The notes under the pieces were generated by a model. That model was given only the letters and a program-made list of their open reading frames with translations. It was not told where the DNA came from and made no database searches. Positions 39,701 to 39,828 of a stretch of 39,828 nucleotides of DNA are shown one piece after another; position 1 is the stretch's first letter, and every line of letters starts with the position of its first letter. A program made the translations under genes and the position numbers. This DNA is from Didymodactylos carnosus (Eukaryota; Rotifera; Eurotatoria; Philodinida; Philodinidae), in assembly GCA_905250885.1 (NCBI GenBank), contig CAJNOQ010000865.1, positions 1-39,828 on the forward strand, read 5' to 3'.

Positions 39701-39828
39701 TTAATTATTTTCAATACGATTAGGATAATAAGAGGTATTTTGTGACTTTTTTTCATGTAATTTATCAAAATTTTGATCAAAGAAATTAATATACTGTGGT
39801 GGTGGTACATGTTTATCGAACGACGAAG
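39701..39828 (-). CDS. Possible 3'-terminal exon of a minus-strand gene running off the window
   Basis: The minus strand is open from the window edge for 41 codons to a TAA at 39701-39703, with VPPPQYINFFDQNFDKL and QNTSYYPNRIENN. Codon content and the Pro run look coding, but no family is recognisable and no splice site falls inside. It would be convergent with the RBM4-like gene. Confidence 0.4.
   Translation of the reverse strand, partial: SSFDKHVPPPQYINFFDQNFDKLHEKKSQNTSYYPNRIENN

Overview
This looks like a nuclear contig from a small, AT-rich invertebrate, most likely a bdelloid rotifer. The genes are metazoan (atlastin, omega-class GST, TOX-type HMG-box protein, DDX5-type helicase, eEF1B-beta, RBM4-like RNA-binding protein). 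Most introns are about 55-75 bp with GTAAG/GTATG donors and TTTAG acceptors. A decayed copy of the arginine ADP-ribosyltransferase family, known to be greatly expanded in bdelloids, lies at 11.2-11.5 kb. The taxon is inferred, not proven.

Layout. 1-1.6 kb: GTPase domain of an atlastin (minus strand; both ends missing). 4.3-5.5 kb: a complete five-exon omega GST (minus). 5.5-13 kb: no intact gene, but a dense set of fold-back or inverted-repeat elements and frameshifted coding remnants, including the ADP-ribosyltransferase relic. 13.1-15.3 kb: the 3' seven exons of a TOX-family gene (minus), whose first exon was not found. 15.3-24.1 kb: very AT-rich, with microsatellites and one coding-like frame broken by a single stop. 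24.65-30.5 kb: a ten-exon, about 1009-residue DEAD-box helicase (minus) with long Q/N/RGG-rich tails and one unusually long intron holding coding-like debris. 32.6-33.9 kb: eEF1B-beta (plus), divergent from the helicase. 34.1-37.5 kb: a two-RRM RBM4/lark-like protein (plus), only 219 bp after eEF1B-beta, followed by a long U-rich 3' untranslated tract. 39.6-39.8 kb: two weak convergent terminal-exon candidates.

How the genes relate. Apart from the two adjacent plus-strand genes, there is no obvious functional cluster. eEF1B-beta and the RBM4-like gene are close, co-oriented and have no AATAAA between them, and the second begins with a splice acceptor touching its ATG. That fits an operon resolved by spliced-leader trans-splicing, known in bdelloids. 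The helicase also has an acceptor abutting its ATG.

Exon boundaries were read by eye from splice consensus, frame continuity and family similarity. No database search was possible.
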